A stretch of 64,000 nt of DNA from Autumnicola sp041679265. Lineage in GTDB: Bacteria; Bacteroidota; Bacteroidia; Flavobacteriales; Flavobacteriaceae. The stretch spans positions 248,001 to 312,000 of the forward strand of contig NZ_JBGFSM010000002.1 of assembly GCF_041679265.1 (NCBI RefSeq). The letters are read 5' to 3'. Under the pieces are notes generated by a model. The model did not search any database, had not been told where the DNA came from, and worked only from the letters and a program-made list of their open reading frames with translations. The position numbers and the translations under genes are program-made. Below, in pieces: positions 1-7,834 of the stretch. Every line of letters begins with the position of its first letter. Within the stretch, counting starts at the first letter, position 1.

Positions 1-1479
1 GAAGAAACAGATTCCCCAGTAGTAAACGGCGAAACAGCTACCCTTTCCTTTGGGGCTACGCTAAACAACCTTCTGAACAACCGGGCGCAAACCAAACAAC
101 ATTTTTCAGACCTTCCCGAATGTTCTGATGCTGCTCCGGCCACTGTTAGAGTAGTGCTTTCTGAAGGAGGAGTGGAAATGGATCCTGTTATTTTAAATGT
201 CCTTTCAGATGACCTGGATAATGATGGAAACATGGACTATTATACAGATTATTCAGAAGATCTGGAATTAACTCCGGGAACATATGAACTGGAAGAATTT
301 ATTGTTTATGATGCTTCCAGCAACATTATATGGATAGCTCCTATTGATGCAGATGACAGCGGAGATTTTGATGGTTATGTCATGGATCCTCTTCCAATGA
401 CTATTGAACTTGGGCCAGGAGTCAAAAAGTATGTAGACGTGGAAGTGCTTTGTTATGATAACCGTATGGTTAACCAGTATGGATATTTATTTTTTGATAT
501 TATAAGCAAAGAGCTTTATGACCTTTGCTTCTTCGTGAATTACTGTACTGAAAATGGAAGGCACTACACTGCAAATTACAGTCTTAACTTGTGGTATGTT
601 GGAAACAACAATAGTATTGCCCTTTATGAAGATTCTGAGCTTTCAGAAGAAATGTTAGGAGTAAACCAGTATGGAGATTATTATGCAAATCCTATGTGTC
701 TTGTAGTTCCTGCACCTTCTTTTAATGAAGCTGCTGATGAGGATTACCTGTATTACGAAATCACTATTTTGGATTGGGATGGAAATTACGGAGATGTAGA
801 AGATGGTGCTATAACCAAGTCTGGTTATTTATCCTGGGAAGATGTAGAAGGATTATTTGATGCAGATAATAGCGACTATACAGACTACTGGCATGTATTT
901 GTTGGATGCGGACAGGATGACGATGGAGGCAATGGCAACGGTAATGGTGGCAACGAATGTGATACCACAGATCCTACTGCAGATTGTGATGATGATGGAA
1001 TCTTAAACGAATGTGACCCAGACGCAGCCGGATGGGCACAATGGGATTGCGATAATGATGGTGTTCCAAATGGAGAAGATGATTGTGAAAATACCGCAGA
1101 AGGGGTAGATGTAGATGAAAACGGATGTCCTGTTGAGGAAGAAGAAGGTTGTCTTGGAGAACCTGGCACAGGATGTATTACAGCATCCTTTTCCGGAACA
1201 GTAAATGATGCTTTTCCGGTACCTTTCTTTTACGATGGAACAGAAGTTGGTACGATGACTTTTACCATTGATGCAGAAGGCAATTTAACAGTAGGCGTAA
1301 TCTTTCTCGTTACAGAAGGATGGGGTATGGATGGTTTAGAAGTTAGCGTAGGTGAAAATACTGCCGTATGCTTTGATACAAGCCTACAGGCAACTTCCTA
1401 CCAGGAAGTTGTGGATGGAGATTTTAGCTATTCTCTGGATATTTCCCTAAGAGCTAATCTTTGCCAGATTGTACAATAA
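1..1479 (+). CDS. Secreted thrombospondin type 3 repeat protein, 5'-truncated by window edge
   Basis: The frame is already open at base 1 and ends with TAA at 1477-1479, so the N-terminus and any signal peptide lie outside the window. The visible 492 residues are acidic and rich in Asp, Gly and Asn. A Gly-Asn linker (about 925-954) precedes Asp-rich, Cys-containing repeats (about 958-1130) with cores such as DCDDDGILNECDPD and DCDNDGVPNGEDDC. These are typical of Ca2+-binding thrombospondin type 3 repeats in exported Bacteroidota proteins. The C-terminal part looks beta-rich, and I see no type IX sorting domain. A surface or secreted location is inferred; the function is unknown. It is followed by two hairpins and appears to be the last gene of its transcript. 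Confidence 0.7.
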   Translation, partial: EETDSPVVNGETATLSFGATLNNLLNNRAQTKQHFSDLPECSDAAPATVRVVLSEGGVEMDPVILNVLSDDLDNDGNMDYYTDYSEDLELTPGTYELEEFIVYDASSNIIWIAPIDADDSGDFDGYVMDPLPMTIELGPGVKKYVDVEVLCYDNRMVNQYGYLFFDIISKELYDLCFFVNYCTENGRHYTANYSLNLWYVGNNNSIALYEDSELSEEMLGVNQYGDYYANPMCLVVPAPSFNEAADEDYLYYEITILDWDGNYGDVEDGAITKSGYLSWEDVEGLFDADNSDYTDYWHVFVGCGQDDDGGNGNGNGGNECDTTDPTADCDDDGILNECDPDAAGWAQWDCDNDGVPNGEDDCENTAEGVDVDENGCPVEEEEGCLGEPGTGCITASFSGTVNDAFPVPFFYDGTEVGTMTFTIDAEGNLTVGVIFLVTEGWGMDGLEVSVGENTAVCFDTSLQATSYQEVVDGDFSYSLDISLRANLCQIVQ

Positions 1480-1487
1480 GGAATTAA

Positions 1488-1519
1488 AAATATTCTTCTT
1501 TATAGGAAGAAGAATATTT
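1488..1519 (+). terminator. Perfect 13-bp AT-rich hairpin after the TSP3 gene
   Basis: Bases 1488-1500 are perfectly complementary to 1507-1519 with a 6-base loop. It begins eight bases after the stop codon. There is no T-run after it, so it may protect the mRNA 3' end or act as a weak terminator ahead of the stronger one at 1542-1576. Confidence 0.5.
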
Positions 1520-1541
1520 AGATGAGAAATGATCATTTAAG

Positions 1542-1576
1542 AAAATCTCACAGGTATCAAATCCTGTGAGATTTTT
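1542..1576 (+). terminator. Rho-independent terminator
   Basis: The arm at 1542-1554 (AAAATCTCACAGG) pairs with 1563-1575 (CCTGTGAGATTTT) across a short loop, followed by a T-rich tract. It is a good intrinsic terminator for the TSP3 gene. Confidence 0.75.
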
Positions 1577-1620
1577 AAACAATGAACATATCATGTAATC
1601 CTGAATTTTAAAAAGAACTT

Positions 1621-1751
1621 CAACCTCTTCATAATTATTATTACCGGGGGGTGACTAATTTTTGAAAAGGTTGATTTTCTTTACCATCTCAGTTTTTAAT
1701 AATTGGATGGTATAGAAGAGGCCGTCCGGAGTTTATCCGGGCGGCTTTTTT
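1621..1751 (+). ncRNA. Candidate structured small RNA or leader with its own terminator
   Basis: Three stem-loops follow one another. The first pairs 1621-1631 with 1663-1673 (one mismatch in 11 bp) around a loop with a G-run (CCGGGGGG). The second pairs TACCATC at 1682-1688 with GATGGTA at 1706-1712. The third pairs GCCGTCCGGA at 1721-1730 with TCCGGGCGGC at 1736-1745 (one G-U pair), followed by TTTTTT. No ORF lies between the previous terminator and this one, so the last hairpin has no mRNA to end unless an RNA starts here. An independent small RNA or an attenuated leader of the astacin gene would both fit. Identity is unknown and this was judged by eye. Confidence 0.4.
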
Positions 1752-2078
1752 GTTAAAATTAACAAAAAATTTTATTCCTATAAGTTTCTGTTTTATGTTG
1801 ATGAAAAATGTGGAAATGCAATTTTTCATGCTGCTCTAATTTTTTGCCGATGTTCCTTTAAATAAGCAGGTTTTGATACAGTCTATTACAGGAAGAAACA
1901 AGATTTAAAATTGTCTCCATTTGTAAGTAATTTTTTCTTCTGTAGGATTTGTAGGAAATTAACTGTTAATAAATTAGAGAAAAACTGGCCCCGTTTTTTA
2001 TGGTATGAAGCTTGTAAATCCCTATTCAAATTTTTATTAATCGGGACTAGGTGTTCCCCAAAAACAAAAACCCTACTT

Positions 2079-3131
2079 ATGAGAAAATCTAAGTTTCTTT
2101 ATTTGCTACCAGTGCTAGGAATTTTAGCCTGTAGTGAAGACCAGCTTTCTGAAATTCCTGAAACAGAGAGCTTACCCCAGGAAAATGAAATTAACCAAAA
2201 TTTAACAGAAGTAGCATATCCCGATACAAAAGGAATTGTATCGGATATTTTTTATGCAGGGCAGAAACTGCCTGTAGCTCAAATTAATGGCGACTATGTC
2301 TATCAGGGAGATATCCTTCTTCCAAAAAGTAAGATAAGTACTCAGTACGAAAACCTGATTTTAGAAGAGGGAGAAGCTCCCACTAATAAAAGTACAGGAA
2401 GGACTTCCGGTATGTGGCCGGAGAATACCGTTTATTATGCCATTGATTCTAATCTTCCTGATAAAGAGAGAGTATATGATGCCATTAAGCATTGGGAAAC
2501 CAACACTTCACTCACTTTTATTGAAAGATCAGGAGAATCAAATTACATTTATTTTACCCCTGGCTCAGGTTGCTCTTCTTATATTGGGCAGGTAGGCGGA
2601 AGGCAGAATATTACTTTAGCTTCCGGTTGTACTACAGGAAACACTATTCATGAAATTGGCCATGCAGTTGGCCTATGGCATGAACAAAGCCGTGTAGACA
2701 GGAACAATCATATTACAATAAAATATGAAAATGTTCAAAACGGAATGGAATATAATTTTGAAACCTATGCAGAAGGTGGTTATGACGGGGAAGAATTTAC
2801 TTCTAATCTTGACTTTAATTCTATCATGATGTATAGCTCTTACTCTTTTTCCAGCAACGGTCAGCCTACAATTGTGAAGAAAGATGGAAGTACCTTTTCT
2901 GTACAAAGAGTTGAACTTTCTAATGGTGACCTGCAGGGAATAGAAAGCATGTATCCTCCTGTAGATGCAAAACCAGACCCTGAAGAACCTGCGGCGCCAA
3001 CCTATATTAATGGCGAGTATTATACCTTGTATGGTCTTACAGTATTACGTTATTATGACTCCTGGTATTACGGTTCTAAATTTGGATGGAGAAAAGTAAA
3101 ATTAATTGATGGGAAATGGTATTGGGCTTAA
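2079..3131 (+). CDS. Astacin (M12A) family zinc metalloprotease, lipoprotein
   Basis: Start set at 2079, where MRKSKFLYLLPVLGILAC gives a lipoprotein signal peptide with lipobox ILAC. The frame is open upstream to 1911 but adds only non-signal residues. The 350-aa product contains the full astacin zinc signature HEIGHAVGLWHEQSR (bases about 2650-2694) and a Met-turn SIMMYSSYSFS (about 2821), so it should be a catalytically competent endopeptidase anchored to the cell envelope. A spacer and a short aromatic C-terminal tail (repeated YY, WYY, WRK and WYW motifs) follow the catalytic domain; the tail may bind a ligand. It stands alone, with hairpins before and a strong terminator after. Confidence 0.9.
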   Translation: MRKSKFLYLLPVLGILACSEDQLSEIPETESLPQENEINQNLTEVAYPDTKGIVSDIFYAGQKLPVAQINGDYVYQGDILLPKSKISTQYENLILEEGEAPTNKSTGRTSGMWPENTVYYAIDSNLPDKERVYDAIKHWETNTSLTFIERSGESNYIYFTPGSGCSSYIGQVGGRQNITLASGCTTGNTIHEIGHAVGLWHEQSRVDRNNHITIKYENVQNGMEYNFETYAEGGYDGEEFTSNLDFNSIMMYSSYSFSSNGQPTIVKKDGSTFSVQRVELSNGDLQGIESMYPPVDAKPDPEEPAAPTYINGEYYTLYGLTVLRYYDSWYYGSKFGWRKVKLIDGKWYWA

Positions 3132-3161
3132 TAGTCTAAGGTTGTAATTAAGAACATCGGC

Positions 3162-3191
3162 AAAAAGCCGGCCTATTTGGGCCGGCTTTTT
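3162..3191 (+). terminator. Rho-independent terminator of astacin gene
   Basis: AAAAAGCCGGCC at 3162-3173 pairs with GGCCGGCTTTTT at about 3180-3191 across a 6-base loop. The stem is strong and GC-rich with flanking A and T runs. Confidence 0.85.
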
Positions 3192-3334
3192 ATGTTTCCA
3201 GGTTCTCTTAAAATTGTGCAAACCTCCACAGTAGTTGTGCAATATTTCCACACATTTCTTTAAGAATATTTTAACCATGCCAGAGAGATAGAATTTAACA
3301 TTAATAAGTAAAATTTTTTTACCCCGGATTAATA

Positions 3335-3925
3335 CTATTCATCCAGTTCCTTTAATTTATTCCCCGTAAAAAGAATTAAATCTTCAAAGAAAAGTTTAAA
3401 CTCTTCAAGGAATTCTGAATAATACTGTTTTAATTCGTTAACCGCTTCCTGCATGTTAGACTTTCCTTTCGTGCGGTTATTCATCTGAAAAAGAATTTTC
3501 TCAATTCCGGTAAGGCTGGAATAATTTAAAAGCCAATTATCTTTTATCATATAAGGAAGAAAATTTTGAACCCTTGCGGGCAGCAATTGATGGTTCTTTT
3601 TTAGAAGTCGGTAAAAATCCTCTACATAAAATTTTAAAGGAATATTGGAATAACTATCCCAGTTCGCAGCCAGAAAATGGTCGTATAAGATATCTACGAT
3701 CACTGCACTATAGTGTCCGTATTTTTCAAAAAGCCTATGCGTGCTTTGCTTTACAACCGGGTGCGTATCCGTATAATAATCTATTGCCCTATGTAAGATA
3801 ATACCTTTTTGAACTTCGGCTGGAAAAGAAAGATAACTGTTGCCCTTTACAGAATCAGCTATAAAATTGCCTATTTTCAGCTGCTCCTTATTGCCTGATA
3901 GATAAATATGTGCTAAAAAGTTCAT
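3335..3925 (-). CDS. Acyl-carrier-protein phosphodiesterase-like protein (AcpH/DUF479 family)
   Basis: The 196-aa product has the family N-terminus MNFLAHIYLSG and the motifs GNFIADSVKG and GIILHRAIDYYTD. These His/Asp residues fit the HD-like metal site of ACP phosphodiesterases, which remove the 4'-phosphopantetheine arm from ACP. Length matches the family (about 190-200 aa). It is cytosolic, with no signal peptide, and is transcribed divergently from glmM. Physiological ACP hydrolysis has been shown for few members, so the substrate is inferred from family membership. Confidence 0.85.
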   Translation of the reverse strand: MNFLAHIYLSGNKEQLKIGNFIADSVKGNSYLSFPAEVQKGIILHRAIDYYTDTHPVVKQSTHRLFEKYGHYSAVIVDILYDHFLAANWDSYSNIPLKFYVEDFYRLLKKNHQLLPARVQNFLPYMIKDNWLLNYSSLTGIEKILFQMNNRTKGKSNMQEAVNELKQYYSEFLEEFKLFFEDLILFTGNKLKELDE

Positions 3926-3973
3926 TTGGGAATATACTAAATTAAAAATGTTGCTGTTTAATTTTTGTTAAGA

Positions 3974-4006
3974 TTTGGGAGTAGGCAACTCAAGCTTTTA
4001 TATTTG
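3974..4006 (+). promoter_or_regulatory. Promoter of glmM
   Basis: TTTG at 3974-3977 and TATATTTG (TAnnTTTG) at 3999-4006 are separated by 21 bases, matching the Bacteroidota -33/-7 consensus. The gene starts at 4043. Confidence 0.65.
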
Positions 4007-4042
4007 CCATTGTAAAAAATATATGCCAAACTCACCACTATC

Positions 4043-5428
4043 ATGAGCTTAATAAAATCTATTTCTGGAATAAGAGGAACAATAGGAGGAAAAACATCTG
4101 AAAATCTCACCCCACTTGATACAGTAAAATTTGCCGCCGCCTATGGCACCTGGCTAAAGGAGACGGTAACTAATAAGAAAGTAAAGGTGGTAGTTGGCAG
4201 GGATGCCAGAATTTCTGGTAAAATGATCCAGGAATTAACGATGAATACCCTTATAGCTTTGGGAATTGATGTTATTGACGTTGGCCTTTCCACTACACCA
4301 ACAGTAGAGGTAGCGGTACCTATGGAAGAGGCTGATGGAGGTATTATTCTTACCGCCAGCCATAATCCCAAGCAATGGAATGCGCTTAAATTATTAAATA
4401 ATCATGGAGAATTTTTAAGTGGAGAGGAGGGTTCTAAAATTCTAAAGATTGCCGAGATGGAATCCTTTCATTTTGCAGAAGTGGATGCTTTGGGCCAACT
4501 AAGCAAGAAGAACGATTATATAGACCTACATATTGAACAAGTACTTCGGCTTTCTTTAGTTGATGTGGAGAAAGTCAAGGCAGCTCGCTTTAAGGTGGTG
4601 GTAGATGGTGTTAATTCTACAGGAGGGATCGCCATTCCAAAATTACTCAGAGCCATGGGAGTGGAAGTAGTAAAATTATATTGCGAGCCAGATGGAAACT
4701 TTCCTCATAACCCCGAACCTCTCAAGGAGCACCTGGGAGCCATATGTGCCCTTGTAAAAGAAGAAAAAGCCGATCTTGGCATCGTGGTGGATCCTGATGT
4801 GGATCGTTTGGCATTTATCGACGAAAAGGGTGAAATGTTCGGTGAAGAGTATACGCTGGTTGCTTGCGCAGATTATGTTCTAAGCAAGAAAAAAGGTGCT
4901 ACGGTAAGCAATCTTTCCTCTTCAAGAGCACTTAAAGATATTACTGTAAAACATGAAGGCACTTATAAAGCGAGTGCCGTTGGAGAGGTGAACGTGGTTA
5001 AGTTGATGAAAGATACTAATGCAATAATAGGTGGAGAGGGAAATGGAGGCATTATCTATCCTGAAGCCCATTACGGCAGGGACAGCTTTGTAGGTGTAGC
5101 TCTTTTTCTTACCTATCTTGCTGAAAAGAGTCTTAAGGTATCTAAGCTCAGGCAGGAATATCCTGCATATTTTATGAGCAAAAATAAGATTGAACTTACA
5201 CCGGGGTTAGATGTGGATGGTATTTTAAAATCGGTTCAAAAACGACATGAAAATGAGGAGATTTCTACGGTTGATGGTGTGAAAATCGATTTCCCCGAAA
5301 ATTGGGTACACCTAAGAAAATCAAATACAGAACCTATTATTAGAATCTATACTGAAGCTAAAACCCAGCAGGAAGCCAATGATCTTGCTCAAAAGATGAT
5401 TAAAGAAATAGAGGATATCATTGCCTGA
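4043..5428 (+). CDS. glmM: Phosphoglucosamine mutase
   Basis: A 461-aa alpha-D-phosphohexomutase. Visible are the phosphoserine loop ILTASHNPKQWNALK, the Mg2+ loop DPDVDRLAFID, the sugar-binding loop GGEGNGGIIYPE and the C-terminal phosphate-binding loop RKSNTEPIIRIYTE. In Bacteroidota this subfamily is the GlmM-type enzyme converting glucosamine-6-P to glucosamine-1-P, feeding UDP-GlcNAc for peptidoglycan, lipid A and the amino sugars of the capsule locus. Phosphomannomutase activity cannot be excluded from sequence. Its 3' end is 8 bp from the convergent acyltransferase gene. Confidence 0.88.
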   Translation: MSLIKSISGIRGTIGGKTSENLTPLDTVKFAAAYGTWLKETVTNKKVKVVVGRDARISGKMIQELTMNTLIALGIDVIDVGLSTTPTVEVAVPMEEADGGIILTASHNPKQWNALKLLNNHGEFLSGEEGSKILKIAEMESFHFAEVDALGQLSKKNDYIDLHIEQVLRLSLVDVEKVKAARFKVVVDGVNSTGGIAIPKLLRAMGVEVVKLYCEPDGNFPHNPEPLKEHLGAICALVKEEKADLGIVVDPDVDRLAFIDEKGEMFGEEYTLVACADYVLSKKKGATVSNLSSSRALKDITVKHEGTYKASAVGEVNVVKLMKDTNAIIGGEGNGGIIYPEAHYGRDSFVGVALFLTYLAEKSLKVSKLRQEYPAYFMSKNKIELTPGLDVDGILKSVQKRHENEEISTVDGVKIDFPENWVHLRKSNTEPIIRIYTEAKTQQEANDLAQKMIKEIEDIIA

Positions 5429-5436
5429 TATCTGGA

Positions 5437-6342
5437 TTAGTCAATAATTCTTGCTCCTTTTGGAATGGTAGTATTTCTATGCTTCCAACGTTTGTGGGTC
5501 CATAAATAAAATTCAGGTTTCTTCCGTATTTGTTGCTCGAGCAGGTCCAGGTATTTTCTGGTGATTATATGGGGAGCTTCCTCTTGCGCAGCATCGGTAA
5601 GGTTTATAAGCCTGGCAACATAATGCCCGCGGGAAACTTTTTCAACATGAAGATAAATAACAGCCATATTAAATTCCCTGGCCAGTTTTTCTGAACCTGT
5701 AAAGACAGGAACTTTAATATCCATAAAGTTTGCCCAGTACTTGGATTTTGCCATTTTTGGAGATTGATCTGCAATCATTGCATAGATACCACGCTGGTTC
5801 TCTTTTTCATGTTTGGTTATGGTGAGGGTTGCTATGGAAGTGGGAATAAGTTCTCCGTTAAATTTGCTTCTAATTCCTTTTACAAGGTCATCAAAATATG
5901 GATTTTTAATCTTTTTATAAACCCCGTAAGCCTTTATTTTTATTCCGTAGAGCTGTAGGGCAATCATCCATTCGTAGCTCGCATAATGCCCGCACATTAG
6001 TACAATGCTCTTGTTTTTCTCCTGAAGGCGCAATACTTCTTCAGGATTGGTAAACACAAACCTTTTTTTTAATTCTTTGTTAGAAATAGATAAGCTTTTA
6101 ATCATTTCCAGGAACATATCGCACATGTGGGAATAAAACTTTTTCCTTATCTGAAAACGTTCCTCCTCGGTTTTTTCAGGAAAGACCAGCTTTAAATTTT
6201 CGGCAACCACTTTTTTCCGGTAGCCAATCATGTAATACACCAGAAAATAAACCCCGTCTGATACGGCATAGAAAAGTCTGAAAGGCAGAATAGAAATAAT
6301 CCATAAAACAGGATAAACCATCCAGAAAACAACGGCATGCAT
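5437..6342 (-). CDS. Lipid A-type lysophospholipid/Kdo acyltransferase (LpxL/HtrB family)
   Basis: A 301-aa protein with one N-terminal membrane segment (about residues 5-40) and the catalytic HX4E motif in MCGHYASYEWM, followed by the arginine- and lysine-rich family body and KRWKHR near the end. Such enzymes transfer an acyl chain from ACP to a lipid A precursor at the inner membrane. Some Bacteroidota members act on other lipids, so the acceptor is inferred. Transcribed away from the rhomboid gene; a TAnnTTTG box for this strand lies at 6357-6364. Confidence 0.85.
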   Translation of the reverse strand: MHAVVFWMVYPVLWIISILPFRLFYAVSDGVYFLVYYMIGYRKKVVAENLKLVFPEKTEEERFQIRKKFYSHMCDMFLEMIKSLSISNKELKKRFVFTNPEEVLRLQEKNKSIVLMCGHYASYEWMIALQLYGIKIKAYGVYKKIKNPYFDDLVKGIRSKFNGELIPTSIATLTITKHEKENQRGIYAMIADQSPKMAKSKYWANFMDIKVPVFTGSEKLAREFNMAVIYLHVEKVSRGHYVARLINLTDAAQEEAPHIITRKYLDLLEQQIRKKPEFYLWTHKRWKHRNTTIPKGARIID

Positions 6343-6356
6343 AAAAAAAATTTCAG

Positions 6357-6364
6357 CAAATATA
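6357..6364 (-). promoter_or_regulatory. -7 box for the acyltransferase gene
   Basis: CAAATATA on the + strand reads TATATTTG on the minus strand, an exact TAnnTTTG box 15 bases before the start codon. The -33 element is not obvious. It forms a back-to-back pair with the box at 6368-6375. Confidence 0.5.
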
Positions 6365-6367
6365 TGG

Positions 6368-6375
6368 TATATTTG
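6368..6375 (+). promoter_or_regulatory. -7 box for the rhomboid gene
   Basis: TATATTTG is an exact TAnnTTTG match 19 bases before the ATG at 6395. The -33 region overlaps the opposing promoter. Confidence 0.5.
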
Positions 6376-6394
6376 GCACTAAACTTAAACAGGT

Positions 6395-7042
6395 ATGGGA
6401 GAATTAAATCTGGTGACCATAATAGTTATTGCAGCAAATGTGATTATTTCTTTTAAAGGCTTTAATGATAATGCGTTTTTTGAAAAATATAAATTTAATG
6501 TTGGCGATATCCAGAGGGGTGCAAAATACCAGATCCTTACTTCCGGTTTTCTTCATGTAAACACCGGCCATCTTTTAGTAAATATGCTTACCCTTTATTT
6601 TTTTGCCAATGTGGTGATTTATGACATAGGTACTACCGGTTTTATTATCGTTTATCTTGCCAGTTTAATTTTGGGAAATCTGCTTTCTTACTTTTTTCAT
6701 AAAAATGAACCTTTTTATAGGGCCGTTGGAGCCAGTGGTGCGGTTATGGGAATTCTTTACAGTGCTATCTTACTTTATCCTGATATGACCCTGGGATTGT
6801 TCTTTGTAATTCCCATGCCGGCGTACATTTTTGGTATAGGATACTTGCTATATACCATATATGGAATGAAGCGCCAGCTTGGTAATATTGGACATGATGC
6901 TCATTTTGGAGGTGCAGTGGGAGGATATCTTCTAACATTAATGCTTGCCCCCTGGGTTTTTGAAACTCATTTGTTAATGGTAATCTTACTTGCAATTCCT
7001 ATTGTAATCTTATTTGTATTGCAGAAAATGGGAAAAATATAA
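6395..7042 (+). CDS. Rhomboid family intramembrane serine protease
   Basis: A 215-aa polytopic protein with six or so hydrophobic segments. The nucleophile motif GASGAVMG (about residues 112-119) and the catalytic His in HDAHFGGAVGGY (about 165-176) are present, as is the HVNTGHLLVNML segment of the second helix. Rhomboids cleave membrane proteins within the bilayer; no substrate is suggested by the neighbours. All residues for activity appear present. Confidence 0.9.
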   Translation: MGELNLVTIIVIAANVIISFKGFNDNAFFEKYKFNVGDIQRGAKYQILTSGFLHVNTGHLLVNMLTLYFFANVVIYDIGTTGFIIVYLASLILGNLLSYFFHKNEPFYRAVGASGAVMGILYSAILLYPDMTLGLFFVIPMPAYIFGIGYLLYTIYGMKRQLGNIGHDAHFGGAVGGYLLTLMLAPWVFETHLLMVILLAIPIVILFVLQKMGKI

Positions 7043-7081
7043 TCTGGTATTCTTATTGCTTAGCTAAATTAAAAAGTAATT

Positions 7082-7765
7082 ATGGTAAAAAAAATGATGC
7101 TTCTGTTAGCAATTTTTATTGCTACAGGAATAGGTTCACAGGCACAAACTTCTAATGTACAGGCTGTAAATGTCACTGGAAAAGGAACGGTAAACGTGGT
7201 GCCGGATAAGGTTGTTATTAAATCCCGAATAGAGCATGAAGGGGAAAGTGCAGTTGCCGTAAAAAAGCAGAATGATTTAGCGGTGAACCAGGTGATTAAA
7301 TTCTTAAAGAACAGTGGTGTGCCGGAGAAGAACATCCATACAGATTATATAAATCTGAATAAAAACTATAATTATAACGATAAGACTTATACTTATGCAG
7401 CCAACCAGGCCATTTCAATTACCCTGGAAGATATTAATGATTATGAAAGCATCATGTCCGGTTTACTTGAAAATGGCTTGAACCGAATTGACGGAGTGGA
7501 ATTTAAATCTTCTGAATATGATAGATATGAAGCTCAGGCAAGGAAGAAAGCAGTTTTAGATGGACGGCAAAAAGCTGAAGAACTGGTGGAGCCGTTGGGC
7601 CAAAAAATTGGACAAGCAATTTATATTAATGAAATGACCACACGTAACGTGCAGCCGCTTTATAAAATGCAGGCTATGGACGCAAGTGAAGAAAGTGCTG
7701 AAACTATAGCTCCAGGTGAAATGGAAATTACCGTGGAGGTAAACCTGGGCTTCGAACTCCTTTAG
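7082..7765 (+). CDS. SIMPL domain (DUF541) periplasmic protein
   Basis: A 227-aa protein with a Sec signal peptide (MLLLAIFIATGIGSQAQ). It then shows the SIMPL/DUF541 start VNVTGKGTVNVVPDKVVI, a central region with residues typical of the family, and the C-terminal EMEITVEVNLGFEL strand. Family members are periplasmic or outer-membrane associated and are linked to stress tolerance, but no enzymatic role is established. It follows the rhomboid gene by 39 bp and may share its transcript. A bidirectional terminator follows. Confidence 0.85.
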   Translation: MVKKMMLLLAIFIATGIGSQAQTSNVQAVNVTGKGTVNVVPDKVVIKSRIEHEGESAVAVKKQNDLAVNQVIKFLKNSGVPEKNIHTDYINLNKNYNYNDKTYTYAANQAISITLEDINDYESIMSGLLENGLNRIDGVEFKSSEYDRYEAQARKKAVLDGRQKAEELVEPLGQKIGQAIYINEMTTRNVQPLYKMQAMDASEESAETIAPGEMEITVEVNLGFELL

Positions 7766-7783
7766 ACTGCTGATCTTTAAAAA

Positions 7784-7814
7784 AATAAAAGCGCCGTAAT
7801 CCGGCGCTTTTATT
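7784..7814. terminator. Bidirectional terminator between convergent genes
   Basis: AATAAAAGCGCCG at 7784-7796 pairs with CGGCGCTTTTATT at 7802-7814. A and T flanks on both sides allow it to serve the SIMPL gene (+) and the TlpA lipoprotein gene (-). Confidence 0.85.
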
Positions 7815-7834
7815 TTTTGTGGAATATAACTTTT

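Larger units (their letters stand above)
1480..2078. other. 599-bp intergenic region
   Basis: There is no convincing protein-coding gene here. The region holds two hairpins for the upstream gene, then three consecutive stem-loops ending in an intrinsic terminator (1621-1751, listed separately), then about 325 bp of AT-rich leader before the astacin gene. I found no exact TAnnTTTG box in that leader. An open frame runs from 1911 into the astacin gene, but its first 56 codons lack the expected signal peptide and are not counted as coding. Confidence 0.6.

Noticed and set aside
1911..2078. N-terminal extension of the astacin protein
   Set aside because: The extra 56 residues lack signal character, and the lipoprotein signal starts at 2079.
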